Virus record (IMG/VR): IMGVR_UViG_3300022931_000781
Coordinates: 1 to 50,203 of that record
Origin: a virus
Reading direction: 5' to 3' (one strand)
DNA: 50,203 bases
A program made the position numbers and the translations under genes. The number at the start of each line of letters is the position of its first letter. Position 1 is the stretch's first letter. Under the pieces are notes generated by a model. That model saw only the letters and a list, made by a program, of their open reading frames with translations, searched no databases and had not been told where the DNA came from. Positions 6,865-17,500 of this stretch are shown here, piece by piece.

Positions 6865-9800
6865 TTATGTATCCTCAACAACTTCCCTGGTGTTGAAGTT
6901 TAAGCGCAGGTCTATTTTTCTTCCTGTTGCCTTTGAGGTTAGCCTGACTATAAAGTGGTTATTTTGAACCTTATCCTCTTCCTCAGAGACCAGCCCCTTC
7001 GTCTGATTTTGATAAAATTGATCTTGGGAGTTGTCGTATGTTTCATAAAATGGTAACGACTGTAAATCCGCTGCGCTGATCTCTAGGAACCTAGTCACTT
7101 CCCTTGATGGGACTTTGGATGAAATCGGCTTAGGATCGTAGATTCGTATGTGAGGTAAAAACAAACCCTTATCGTATTCTAAAAGCACTTCATAAATTTC
7201 AGTTGGGTTTGACATGAGACCATGAATGTCTATAGAACGGAAAGTATAGTAATATGTCTTATTTGGTTCTAGGTTATCAACAAAGTCAAATGCGGTAGCG
7301 ACATCATCACTAATCTCCGGATCTGCCGTCAAGTCTAGAACCCGGTGGAGATTACTATCAAAGTTTGTATAAATTAACGCAGGAGTTATAGTGCCGGGAA
7401 GAAGCGTGTCTGTCCTATAAATTTCCATTCTCTTGACTTCCTCCGCACCTTCGCTTCGGAACTCTAGGTTCCCGTACGGGAGATCAAAATTTTCATTTAT
7501 CTTTTGGTGAATAGAAAGATTCCTGAAGAATGTTTGTTCTTCCCCGGAGATTGTTTTGTAGGGAATTGTATTCTTCCCCATATACGCGCCGACTGCCACG
7601 TTTAGGTTTATAAGTATTTGCTTATGATTCGTCTTATATGGAAAAATATCTACAAGCGGTGGCAATGGCGGGCGGTCCATAATTTTCGTTTCTGGATAGT
7701 TGAGTCCGCCGGCGGTTGGTGGCGGTTCCCACCATCGGGTGTGGCCTATGCGGAGTCCATGTGACCAGGATTTTGTGAACACGGGGTATTCTACTATTTT
7801 AATACTTGGCAAGGTTTCTACATTGAAGGAGTGATAGATAGGGTGTCCGACAGCGGCGACGGTGCGACCACTTTGGTTCCTTGTTCTAAATCTATATTTT
7901 GCTCCATAGACGACAGCATATGCATATAGTTCATAATGGTATATCTGATTAAACTTTACCTGTGTGTCAACAAAATTTATGATTTCTGTATAACTTGTGT
8001 TTGGGAAGAAGTAGTTTTGTATATCTTCAAACGATCCGTCAACCTTTTTTCGCTTTACGAGCTTATAGACAATTGTTTCTGCCTTACAGAGACTCTCTCT
8101 AAAGTTGCCCAATAATCTTAGATTATACGGAATTACGTTTTCTGCGCCAGCAGCACGGATTGATTCTCTCATCCCGGTGAGGGCTAATTCCGTCATATAG
8201 TCTAGACATGCTTCGGGGTCAACTCCTACGGGATAGTCATCGCCTCGGGCAGTAAGAACAGACATCACTGCGTCGGATGCGACGTTGTCAAAAAAGTCAT
8301 CAAAATCATAAGACTTGGTTACTTGCCTTGACCTGATATAATTCCTCAGTACCGGTCGGTTAAAGAAGCTCCCCCAAGAGAAAGGGTTGGGATCGGGGTT
8401 TGGGAGTGCAAACCCGGTGGAAGTGCACTGAAGCTCAGTGTTGGCTACCGGGGTGGCAGCGATTAAACTATTCATGAACGCCGAGCTTGTCTTTGTCCTT
8501 TCCATCATTTTCCCGATGGGTCCGATCTTATTGGTGGGTATCCCAACTTCTATGTACATCGGGAAGGCTGCTTTGGCGGTATTAAACTTTGGATAGATAT
8601 CCATATCGCCAGAAGGAGTAATTGTATCTGCATTTTCTCTGTCTAAGTTCTTATACATATCTACGGAGACATTGCCATTAGCAACCGCGGCACTATAGCT
8701 TTCAATATAGCTTACGAAATCTTCGTCGGTTGTTCTTGGTAATATAGAGTTATCAAATTCATCTAGCGTTATTTTTCTATCATAGTTGCCCTGGAGTTCT
8801 GCTGCCCGGCGATCAGTACTGCCCGTTTGCCAAGAAGGCGCATCGCCGAGACCGAGTCCGGGTTCATCAGTAATGAGTGAATAAACATACATATTTGGCA
8901 ATACAGTTTCTGGAATATTTGGTGCAGATATTGCTTGCTCATATGATTCGTTATAATAATTATATTCAGGGTTGATAAATGCCGGAGACAAAGCTGCGGT
9001 GTCGGTACGGTCACCGGCAATATTAGCATTATGAGAAAGCCAATCTAAAATATACGGAGCGGTGACAGAGAAATCATAATATTCGTAGTCTACATATGAG
9101 GCAGAACTTTGAACATAATATGCACTATCCCCATATGCCGCTAAGGCTGCCTTTTTTGCAGTGTGGGGAGAATGCTCTTCATCTATTATTAACTGAACAG
9201 CGTGGGCAGAGGCTGGTGGTACTGGGCGGTCGCGACCGGGAGGTGTTCGCCAGTTGCTATTGTTATCTTCAAATAATGCTGGGGTTGTGCCTATCGCCGC
9301 CAACTGTCTTATGATTTGTGGACTGTTTCTGGTGAATGGAATATTCCTCATATAGGCAACTTCTTGTTCTGCTGGCATTCTCTCAATTGAGGCAGAAGTT
9401 CCCAGCGCTGCGATTGAGGTTGCTACATTATAATCGGATAACTGACCAAAAGGTCCCGGCATAGATTGACTAAAGTTTAGGTCGCCGCGGCGGGGATGAG
9501 ATGTTATGGGAACAGTATCACCGTTTATCGCCGAGTTATATTCGGTGGCGTTCTGGGTGGTCGCGGGAGAATAACTAAGAATGCCGGTGTCCACATTCCT
9601 GTTGTAACCGGGCCAAGACCAATTTATAGTAAATGAGTTTGGGGGCTCAATAGTCGGTCGCCGAGATTCGGCGTCTCCGATATGTCCAGAATTTTCTGCC
9701 GAAACCGGGACAACAACAAAGTTCTCGGGGAAGAACGGAGGGAGGTTGAACCCGAAAGGTTCTCCAGATACAGGATCTGTTAACACCCTGTAAGATTGCG

Positions 9801-9906
9801 GTGGTTGGCGAGTAGTATCAAAGTAGCGCCGGAAAGGATCTGTATTAGAAGTATCCCGGCGGACTGTAATTTTTCTTGTGTGAGGAGAGGGAGTATCTTC
9901 TGGCAT
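6865..9906 (-). CDS. Large virion structural protein with fibronectin III-like domain, 1013 aa
   Basis: Proline- and Asn-rich N-terminal 250 residues with little hydrophobic content look extended or disordered. A long mixed region follows. Residues about 818-910 read like a fibronectin type III-like beta-sandwich: an EEVKRMEIYR strand, then FDFVDNLEPNKTYYYTFRSI, the usual L-x-P-x-x-x-Y-Y pattern, then the final strand EIYEVLLEY. The C-terminus has further beta strands. Such domains are common on tail and baseplate surfaces. ATG at 9906 has AGGTAGGTAA as ribosome binding site and follows the 1227-aa gene by 13 bases. I do not recognise a homologue by name; baseplate periphery is inferred from the operon. 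Confidence 0.75.
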   Translation of the reverse strand: MPEDTPSPHTRKITVRRDTSNTDPFRRYFDTTRQPPQSYRVLTDPVSGEPFGFNLPPFFPENFVVVPVSAENSGHIGDAESRRPTIEPPNSFTINWSWPGYNRNVDTGILSYSPATTQNATEYNSAINGDTVPITSHPRRGDLNFSQSMPGPFGQLSDYNVATSIAALGTSASIERMPAEQEVAYMRNIPFTRNSPQIIRQLAAIGTTPALFEDNNSNWRTPPGRDRPVPPASAHAVQLIIDEEHSPHTAKKAALAAYGDSAYYVQSSASYVDYEYYDFSVTAPYILDWLSHNANIAGDRTDTAALSPAFINPEYNYYNESYEQAISAPNIPETVLPNMYVYSLITDEPGLGLGDAPSWQTGSTDRRAAELQGNYDRKITLDEFDNSILPRTTDEDFVSYIESYSAAVANGNVSVDMYKNLDRENADTITPSGDMDIYPKFNTAKAAFPMYIEVGIPTNKIGPIGKMMERTKTSSAFMNSLIAATPVANTELQCTSTGFALPNPDPNPFSWGSFFNRPVLRNYIRSRQVTKSYDFDDFFDNVASDAVMSVLTARGDDYPVGVDPEACLDYMTELALTGMRESIRAAGAENVIPYNLRLLGNFRESLCKAETIVYKLVKRKKVDGSFEDIQNYFFPNTSYTEIINFVDTQVKFNQIYHYELYAYAVVYGAKYRFRTRNQSGRTVAAVGHPIYHSFNVETLPSIKIVEYPVFTKSWSHGLRIGHTRWWEPPPTAGGLNYPETKIMDRPPLPPLVDIFPYKTNHKQILINLNVAVGAYMGKNTIPYKTISGEEQTFFRNLSIHQKINENFDLPYGNLEFRSEGAEEVKRMEIYRTDTLLPGTITPALIYTNFDSNLHRVLDLTADPEISDDVATAFDFVDNLEPNKTYYYTFRSIDIHGLMSNPTEIYEVLLEYDKGLFLPHIRIYDPKPISSKVPSREVTRFLEISAADLQSLPFYETYDNSQDQFYQNQTKGLVSEEEDKVQNNHFIVRLTSKATGRKIDLRLNFNTREVVEDT

Positions 9907-9919
9907 ATTTTTTACCTAC

Positions 9920-12900
9920 CTAGTCAACTACGAAGAAGCCTTCCATTTGGTCGTCTCCTCCTTGCAGCCCGTTATTATTGTTTTCATTGCCACCTATGCC
10001 GCCGAGGGCGACTAGTTCTGGTTCTTCGTCTTGTGCAAGCTTGGAGAGGGGTTCAGCGTCCTCTCTCTCTTTTGGCTCTTCGCGCTCTCTTCGTTCTTGG
10101 GGTACATCATCCGGTGTATCTTCTGGAAGATCAATCCGTGAGGAACGCAGGATAGTTTGGGCGCTTTCTGCATCTAAAATAAAATATTGGTTATAAACCG
10201 GTAGTTGAAAAATATCTGGTATGGTTATGTCACTTACAATAGCCACAGTCGGAAGGTCATCGTAGGATAAACTACGCACACGACATAAAAGTGTTTTATT
10301 ATAGTTGCCGCTGTATGTACTTTCTGTAAGCTTCTGCCACATGGGCATTCCGAGACTTTTAGCGCCGGTGCGTAGACCACGAGAAGTTTTATCAAAATCG
10401 GATAAGTATTCCACAACTCCAATCTGCCTATAGTTCATCCACATTGCTAGAAATTTAGTATATATTTTTGTTGGGTCTATAGCAGAAATAGGAGTGGAGG
10501 GATCGTCACCAAGTGGTGAGATTAGCTTAATAGTAGAACTGCCAGCACCACTCTCAGGCTGAAGAACTGACGGCGGAACTACTTCAAACCCTGCATCATA
10601 ATCCCCCAGTTGACCCGATACCGATAAAATGATTTGGGCTTTCATTTGGTTCGGAAGATAGGAAAGAGTGGTTCCTAGCACACCCGACAAATTATCAGGA
10701 GTTAGAGACAATCTTTGAGACAAGGAAGTTATAGAGTTGATCGTAGATTGAAGGTATTTCTCGTTCCTCTTGATTGGGTTATTGACTTTAAGTTCGCCCA
10801 TAAAAGCAAACATTAATTTTACAGGGGCAGCTTCGTCGGCAGGCTCGTCCTCGTCGTCATCGCTTACGCCGACGGCAGGAGTGTCTCCGGCTTGGGGCCA
10901 CCAAGATATCCCTGGGGTGCCCTCTGAGGCTATACTTTGTGCGTCATCTGTTGTGGGAGCCGCCGTCGGAAATATTCTTTCCTCGTAATGTGGAGTTGAG
11001 ATTCCGATTGACGGAGTAACTTTACACCCTATATCTGTTAGGGAATCAGATAAACTATGTTCAAGAGTTCTTTCGTCTTGCGGACTTCCACCAATGATTT
11101 TGTGAGGTCTGTCGTGTAGGTTCACAATGTCTACAAATAATTCTGCATATCGGTCAATATCAAATTCATTTGTATTTGATATTGAGTTTTTATAATTCGT
11201 TTGTTCTATGTCTTCTTTGCCACGAGATCTTATTGTCTTCGGAGTAAAATATGAAAATGCGGAATCAGAGTAGGACGTTCCAAAGGGTGCGATTGGAGCA
11301 CCATCATTGGATAATACATCAAAATATTTATTAAACTCTTCTATAACTCTACCGTTCATTTCATCTCTGGAAATGTGCATGATCCCTTCGGTGGCCGGGG
11401 CGTCAGATGAGAAAATATAATCATACCCCATCTCCTTGCCGATGCCCACATCATGCACTTCATTGAAATATAAAGTGTTTGTCAGAAGCCTGTGGCTGCC
11501 TAGTTTAGAAAACACTCGCTGCGGTGATATCGCGCCAGTGCTCATACCATCTTCTGGGAGTATCTTCTTTATTGTGTCTTCCAAAGAGATAGATAGACTC
11601 TCTAAAATGAGAGCAATCTCAAGTAAAGACTCAGGGTTTTTTGATCGCTTTAAGCTTGTCATCTGTCCTAAAATTTCAGGACGCGATAATCGGGAGGTGC
11701 CGGCAAGGAATATACCATACAGGGTCGCGTATTGCCGGATCGCAAGATCAATTGTGGCATCTGCTGTTGTATTGGAATAAGTTATCTCTGCTAAAAGTTT
11801 TGTGCGAGTATTAGTAACAGGATTATAAAGCCCTGAGTCCTCAAATGAGTTACTTGGACTTGTTATAATCCTGTCATAAATATTTCTAATGTCTGCTATG
11901 TTTTTAAGCAAACTCTTGATTGCTCCTCTCAGAAAATCTAAAGAGGGGTCGCGAACCACAAACTCAACGCCATATTGAACCTTTGCTGTATCTCCGGCGT
12001 CTGGCCTGTTTGAGAAGAAATCGGAACCTTCATAAAAGAATACTCCGGGCTGATCAAACTGTCCGGATATATTCTCCATATAAGAAACTCCGGAGTCTGC
12101 CACTATCTCAAGTGTGTCGTCAGATTTGTCTGGTATCATTTTCCCATAGGTTAGCCCGCCAGGAATGCCAACTACTCCCTCAGATTTTATTGTTCTGCGG
12201 TGGATTTTCAAGCCAACAACATCGGCGATGGACTGTCCGTCTAAATATCTGCTAGCTGAAAATAGGGTGTTCGCAGATCTAAGGTTTTTGAACAGAGCCG
12301 GGAACATGCTATTGTCTGCCAAATATTCGCGGAGATCAAATGCGAATACATAATGTGTAGAGTCGTCAGGTCCCTTTGTCAACCATAAAGGAGAAAAATA
12401 ATTCCCCTCCTTGATTTCCTTTGCAGTTATGTTTTCAGCACTAGCTGCGAGAATCTCTTGCTTCGTAGTTTTATACAACTGGTGGTTTACCGGAGGAGAA
12501 GTAAGTTTGGAAATTCGCCGCACGTCCTGCACGATCGATGCATCTTTCGCTGCCAGTTCAACCGAAGCGTTTGGTCCCAGGGGAGGAGCACCAGGGGTCT
12601 GTAATTTATATTTTGTTTGGATACCCGATAATATACCAGGATTTATAAATCCCATCCCTGAAGATAAGGAGGTAGTATCCGTGATATTCTCTCGCGGAGG
12701 GATCTCTAAATTCTCAGCGAACAGGTTATAATCAAAATATATAAAGGCATATAGGCTAAGCTGACTGCCGATTTGATATGTTAGCTCGTACTCGTCATCA
12801 TTCCTTGATAAAATATCTGTACTTGCGCCTAGGCGAATCCGGATTGGTGCGAGAAAGCTCTTTTCCATCGTATATACTTTTTCTTCTTCGCCAGCAATAT

Positions 12901-13603
12901 TAGAAAAAGAGTAGTTAGAGATTTGACGATTTGTCAATCCCGGTTCGCCGTTATCCATCGGTGGTCCGGCGACTAGAAGGCTTGAAATAGACCGATCATA
13001 TACTAGCATATTTTGAACAGCGAATTGGTCTTGGGCTAGCTGCGTCGGTGGGTAAAACATTAGGCTTTTGTTGGCTGACTTAAAATCTGATGTGAGTGTC
13101 CCAACATCAAAAGGTCCGCCAATGCCAACTAGGTTTTCTATAGCGCCGCCGATTCGCGGAGTGAGCGGAGATGATAAAGGATTCTGCCTTCCAAAGCTTG
13201 AGCGGCGTAAGTTCTCTATAAACTCTGCAGCGCCAGGCTGTCCAGATACATCCATTAGCCCTGCACTATATTCGTTGACTCTCTGCACCAGATAGTCAAG
13301 TGAGGTTGATTGTTCTCTAGAAAAACACCCAATAGCACGAAAACGTAAGTATTGTGTATAGTCGGAGTTATCATACCACCGTAGTGCCTCTTCTCCACGA
13401 ACGCCCTCAATTAGACTAAAATTGGCAACAATGTCTTCTGTCGCTGCCAAGAGTTCATCACCACGATCTGCCGTCTCTATAGTCACCGACTCAACAGATA
13501 CTGTTGGCATGATATTACTTATAAGCCCTGCACCCTGGGCGATGGCGACGTTTTCGTCACCTTCTGCTGGGTTTACTCTACATGGGTTATCGTCCTGTGG
13601 CAT
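9920..13603 (-). CDS. Large virion structural protein with acidic disordered C-tail, 1227 aa
   Basis: An unrecognised protein of the baseplate operon. Most of it is a mix of helices and strands with no catalytic motif. The last 85 residues are low-complexity: a Glu/Arg/Pro/Asp-rich stretch around EREEPKERED, then ELVALGGIGG, an Asn run, and a final EGFFVVD. The ELVALGGIGG-N-NNGL part resembles a segment in the C-terminal tail of the 3388-aa protein (EEIVSLAIGGSPNLNNGL). An acidic patch also lies near residue 930 (DDDEDEPADEA). ATG at 13603 has AGGAATAA as ribosome binding site. A structural role is inferred only from its neighbours and size. Confidence 0.7.
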   Translation of the reverse strand: MPQDDNPCRVNPAEGDENVAIAQGAGLISNIMPTVSVESVTIETADRGDELLAATEDIVANFSLIEGVRGEEALRWYDNSDYTQYLRFRAIGCFSREQSTSLDYLVQRVNEYSAGLMDVSGQPGAAEFIENLRRSSFGRQNPLSSPLTPRIGGAIENLVGIGGPFDVGTLTSDFKSANKSLMFYPPTQLAQDQFAVQNMLVYDRSISSLLVAGPPMDNGEPGLTNRQISNYSFSNIAGEEEKVYTMEKSFLAPIRIRLGASTDILSRNDDEYELTYQIGSQLSLYAFIYFDYNLFAENLEIPPRENITDTTSLSSGMGFINPGILSGIQTKYKLQTPGAPPLGPNASVELAAKDASIVQDVRRISKLTSPPVNHQLYKTTKQEILAASAENITAKEIKEGNYFSPLWLTKGPDDSTHYVFAFDLREYLADNSMFPALFKNLRSANTLFSASRYLDGQSIADVVGLKIHRRTIKSEGVVGIPGGLTYGKMIPDKSDDTLEIVADSGVSYMENISGQFDQPGVFFYEGSDFFSNRPDAGDTAKVQYGVEFVVRDPSLDFLRGAIKSLLKNIADIRNIYDRIITSPSNSFEDSGLYNPVTNTRTKLLAEITYSNTTADATIDLAIRQYATLYGIFLAGTSRLSRPEILGQMTSLKRSKNPESLLEIALILESLSISLEDTIKKILPEDGMSTGAISPQRVFSKLGSHRLLTNTLYFNEVHDVGIGKEMGYDYIFSSDAPATEGIMHISRDEMNGRVIEEFNKYFDVLSNDGAPIAPFGTSYSDSAFSYFTPKTIRSRGKEDIEQTNYKNSISNTNEFDIDRYAELFVDIVNLHDRPHKIIGGSPQDERTLEHSLSDSLTDIGCKVTPSIGISTPHYEERIFPTAAPTTDDAQSIASEGTPGISWWPQAGDTPAVGVSDDDEDEPADEAAPVKLMFAFMGELKVNNPIKRNEKYLQSTINSITSLSQRLSLTPDNLSGVLGTTLSYLPNQMKAQIILSVSGQLGDYDAGFEVVPPSVLQPESGAGSSTIKLISPLGDDPSTPISAIDPTKIYTKFLAMWMNYRQIGVVEYLSDFDKTSRGLRTGAKSLGMPMWQKLTESTYSGNYNKTLLCRVRSLSYDDLPTVAIVSDITIPDIFQLPVYNQYFILDAESAQTILRSSRIDLPEDTPDDVPQERREREEPKEREDAEPLSKLAQDEEPELVALGGIGGNENNNNGLQGGDDQMEGFFVVD

Positions 13604-13612
13604 AACTTATTC

Positions 13613-14509
13613 CTATGATTCCCTTGGGCTACACACATCTTCTGGGATGCTTATTTTGCCGGCCTTATATAAGTTCTCGCCGGGACGAGGCTTGACATCT
13701 TCTATCTCTTTATCTACTCTCACCGAGAGGTAATATTCTGCAAAGGTATTATTTAGTTTTGGGTACCGTCCCTCAATACCGTCTTCATCAGAAGAAAGGG
13801 TTTTATAAACATCTATGTCTTCTTGTGCATTTAAAATATCAGCGTCTGATGCTTCCTGATTCACAAAGCCTAGTTTTTTAAGATTTCCGTTGCCCGAATC
13901 TTCTACCTTAAACACCTCAATATCAAAGTTTCCTTGTGATTTTAGGATCGTGTTTAGTTCCAAAACATCGATGAGTATTCTATCATTTTTTGTTAGATCA
14001 TAATGCACAAATTCTATTTGTTCACCTTCTTCTTCTTTTGTGACAGTGCTCCGAGAATAGTCAACCCTAAGGCTTGCCGAAACTGTCGGAATAGCTAAAT
14101 TTGTAGCATATGTGGCAGACCCCGAAAAAAGAACGCTATCGGCCATTGTGGAAAGATGCCAACTTGGCATGTAGGCAGAGAATGGACTACTACTCCCCAG
14201 TGGCTGCATAAAAGATAAATTTGCTACCGAGAGTTGATAGAACTCTGCGTGCCCAATATTAGTAATAGAAGTATTATTGACACTGGAAGTAAACCTTGTC
14301 TGTGTTGACAATCTTTCTGTCTCTTTTATCCGTGATACTATATTATTTTGTATTTCTGTAAGACCGGCATATTCGCCGTCGTACAGAATGTCATCATCAT
14401 AAAAACAATAATACTCCGGAGCAAACTCACCTTTTGAGAGTATGTGTTTGCCGTAGGGTGTTAGCTCAAAGCTAATCACTTGTTCTTTTTTATTCAAGTA
14501 GCTTGTCAT
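13613..14509 (-). CDS. Virion structural protein with ELTPYG N-terminal module, 298 aa
   Basis: The N-terminus has ELTPYGKHILSKGEF followed by FYDDDILYD, a block I have met in structural proteins of large aquatic phages. It corresponds position by position with the N-terminus of the 350-aa protein: L-T, G-K/R, L-x-x-G, F, then D-D and I. The middle includes a Gln-Thr-Arg-Phe segment and Ser-rich loops, and the C-terminus is short and Pro-rich. ATG at 14509 follows the end of the 3388-aa gene by 37 bases. Likely a small baseplate or tail-tip adaptor; the role is not established. Confidence 0.75.
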   Translation of the reverse strand: MTSYLNKKEQVISFELTPYGKHILSKGEFAPEYYCFYDDDILYDGEYAGLTEIQNNIVSRIKETERLSTQTRFTSSVNNTSITNIGHAEFYQLSVANLSFMQPLGSSSPFSAYMPSWHLSTMADSVLFSGSATYATNLAIPTVSASLRVDYSRSTVTKEEEGEQIEFVHYDLTKNDRILIDVLELNTILKSQGNFDIEVFKVEDSGNGNLKKLGFVNQEASDADILNAQEDIDVYKTLSSDEDGIEGRYPKLNNTFAEYYLSVRVDKEIEDVKPRPGENLYKAGKISIPEDVCSPRES

Positions 14510-14546
14510 ATACTAAATATCGTCTGGTATGTTTTATTTCGTGTTA

Positions 14547-17500
14547 TCAGAATTTGAATTTTCCACGAAGGTTGACTGAATACTTTGCTGATGGGGATTT
14601 GCGTATAACGCCTTTTCCTACTCTTCCTTTTGGAGAGTCTTGTCCTGTCAGTTTATAGATCCTTTTCGGGGAGGATTTAGAAGGAGATAAACTCTTAGAT
14701 TTTGAGACTTTTCCCTTTTCGGCAGGGATACCCTTAGGTTTAGATTTGCCGACCTTGGGATTGGCTTTGGGCTTTTTAGGACGGACAGATTTTTGTGGGC
14801 GGCGGGCTTCAGCCTTTTTGAGGGGGTCGGATCTGACCGGGACGTCTGCTGTCCGTAGTCCATTGTTTAGGTTGGGGGATCCTCCAATGGCGAGACTAAC
14901 TATTTCCTCCTGCGGCCGAGGTTGGCGCTGCTTTCCATCTTGTCGTGATCTTGCTTGACCTTGCCGGTTATCTTGCCCCTTGAGGATAGACGCCAGCACT
15001 TCTTCCATTGTTAGTCCAGAACTTTTTTCGTCTCTAGTATCCAGTACTTCAGGTCCTGGTGCTTCTTCCGGCATATCTTCAATATCTAATTCTGGACGGA
15101 AAGTCACCTTTGTAGATATTTTCGCAGATTCTATTATAGAACAATAATCATAGGGCCAGTTATATGTATTCCGTCCTTTGCCTAACTTATCAGATTGGTA
15201 TAGGTTCTGCGTATATACATTTTTCCTCGCGGCGAGGGATGCTTTTGCACCTGGCGGCAAGTCCTGGGATATATATCCGAATATGGAGTTGAAGTTTTCG
15301 GCAGATACGCCGCCGTTAATCTCTTGTATAATCATGGAGGTATAGCTGGTTGGACCTCTTTGTTTTGCCCGGAACACCATCCATTTAATCTCTGGGATGA
15401 ATCCATTTTTATCCATGAGTGGCGTGGTATCTAAAAGATCAATACGTGGCTTGCCGGTTCTTGGTATGCCAATATCTAGTTGTTTTTCTAATATTTCTGG
15501 GAATACGGCAGTACCCTGCTCAGAAGCTACTCCGGGCATATAGTGATCAATTGAGGTCACGCTTACTTTCATCGCAGTTGAAATATCCGGCATAACTCCT
15601 TGCCAAATATCTGACAGGTCTTGGCGACTGAGAGCTACTGTATGTTCCATTAGATAAACCACCGGAACACTTGTTATATCTCCTGGGGATAATATCTCGT
15701 CATAGTCATCGCCGCCGAAAGGGTTGATGAAATCAGGTATTGAAGGATAATCCGGTGGGAGGAGCGGTGCTAATTCCTTTTGAAGAGACGGCGGCAATGA
15801 ATATTTTGTAAAGGCACGACGGAATTCTTTGATCTTCGGACCGAGGGCAGTAGAAGAAGCACGCAGGGTCATTGCCCTTGTCTGCCCTGTCCTTGGATCT
15901 TTGTAAAAAGGAACAGCTATAATCGCCTCTGATATTGTTTTCTCAGCATTTCTAGCGAGTTGTCCAATTGGTTTTGCTCTCTCTGGCATCCATTGGTTCG
16001 GAGGCATAATTTCTTCTTGGTTGAATCCTACTAAGGATGCCAGTGATCCGATGGTCCTGCCAGATTGCACGACGTATAAAGGAACTTTTTTCACGGCGGT
16101 GACTTTTGATACATTAGCGCTGGTAGCATCCACATACGCTCCGGCAAGCCGGAATTCCGATGACCTGTTGTTTATATCAGAAATATACATAAACAAGCCC
16201 TCTCCGTCAGAAGGCATTGTTCCATATTGATGCCACATCCCCTTCGTCCAATTTGGTTCTCCGACATTGTTGAAGTATCCGTCTTCTGAAAGAGATGCCG
16301 AGAAGTTGTATGGGGTGGATTCTACGGCAAGTATCTTTGTTCCTGCTGTTAGAGTTCCAAGTGTGATAGACCCATCGGTAGACGACCCTGAGAATGTTGT
16401 GTCGCCCTTGACCATCGGTACCACAGTAATCGGGTTCTTGGTTATATCTACTTCTAATATTGGAAGACCATTTTCTTTTCTTGCCGCGTTTAAGCTTATG
16501 CCGATGGCGCGGGCAATATTTGATGCGTTGGGCTTGAGAGGAAAGATGAGGGGATCAGCTATTCCGATAACGGTAGGAGTAGAATCTTCTGGATATGTGG
16601 TCGACAAATTCTCAAAAACAGCATTATAAGATACCCCGCCTAGGACCATGTCTAGGGTTGCTCCGGACATGGCTGCTGCAATTCCTCCGCCTTCCAAAAT
16701 GCCAACGTTTGCAAAAAGCTGTGTACCATCTCTGGGGAAATCAAGAACTGGGCATTCCCACTTTGGCATGATGACCCATTTATTTTCATCAAACGGTTTT
16801 ATTTTTCCGCCGACTTCGGTAGGGAATAAGTTGTCAATGACAATGGATGCATCTATATCCATTCTGTTCTGCCAGGCACGATTCCACATATAATTTGGGG
16901 TAGCTGCACCATGGATCGCCGCCGAAGAAGTAAGGGAGGAATAGGATCCTGATGCGAAGTCATAATATCTTCCGTCAGAGTTTAGGAACTCAATATAAAT
17001 ATCATCACTGTTTAGTATATTGGTTAGTGTAACCTCGCTGTCCTGCTGTGGCATATAGGTTATGCGGGCAAGGCTCGGACCATAATAATAAGGTGGTGTA
17101 AACGGGGCAAACTCTCCGCGGTGCAGCGGCCAATCTTTTCCTTCTGGTACGGTACCCACAGAAGAGGTAGTCGCTGGTATTGTGGTCGTGCCGTTGGGGT
17201 ACCAGTCGGCGGATCCGGTAGCAGTAGGAGGACCAAAGGCATATGGGTTGCTATACATATTAAACTGGTCGGTTTTTCTCATACCGATTTCCATCATGTA
17301 TGCCACTCCAGAATTAACTGATACGGTTCTTGGTTCCGTTGAACTCGCCGGCTGGTTACCTTCGGGGTTTGTATTAGGGCTCTTTCTTGGTAGCTCTGCT
17401 ACAATTTTAGTCATATGCCCGCCCTCTGGCTTCTCAGATAAGAAGAACGACGGGGTTGCTGCTAAAAAGTTTGATATAGCCGAGCGGTATAAAACATCCT

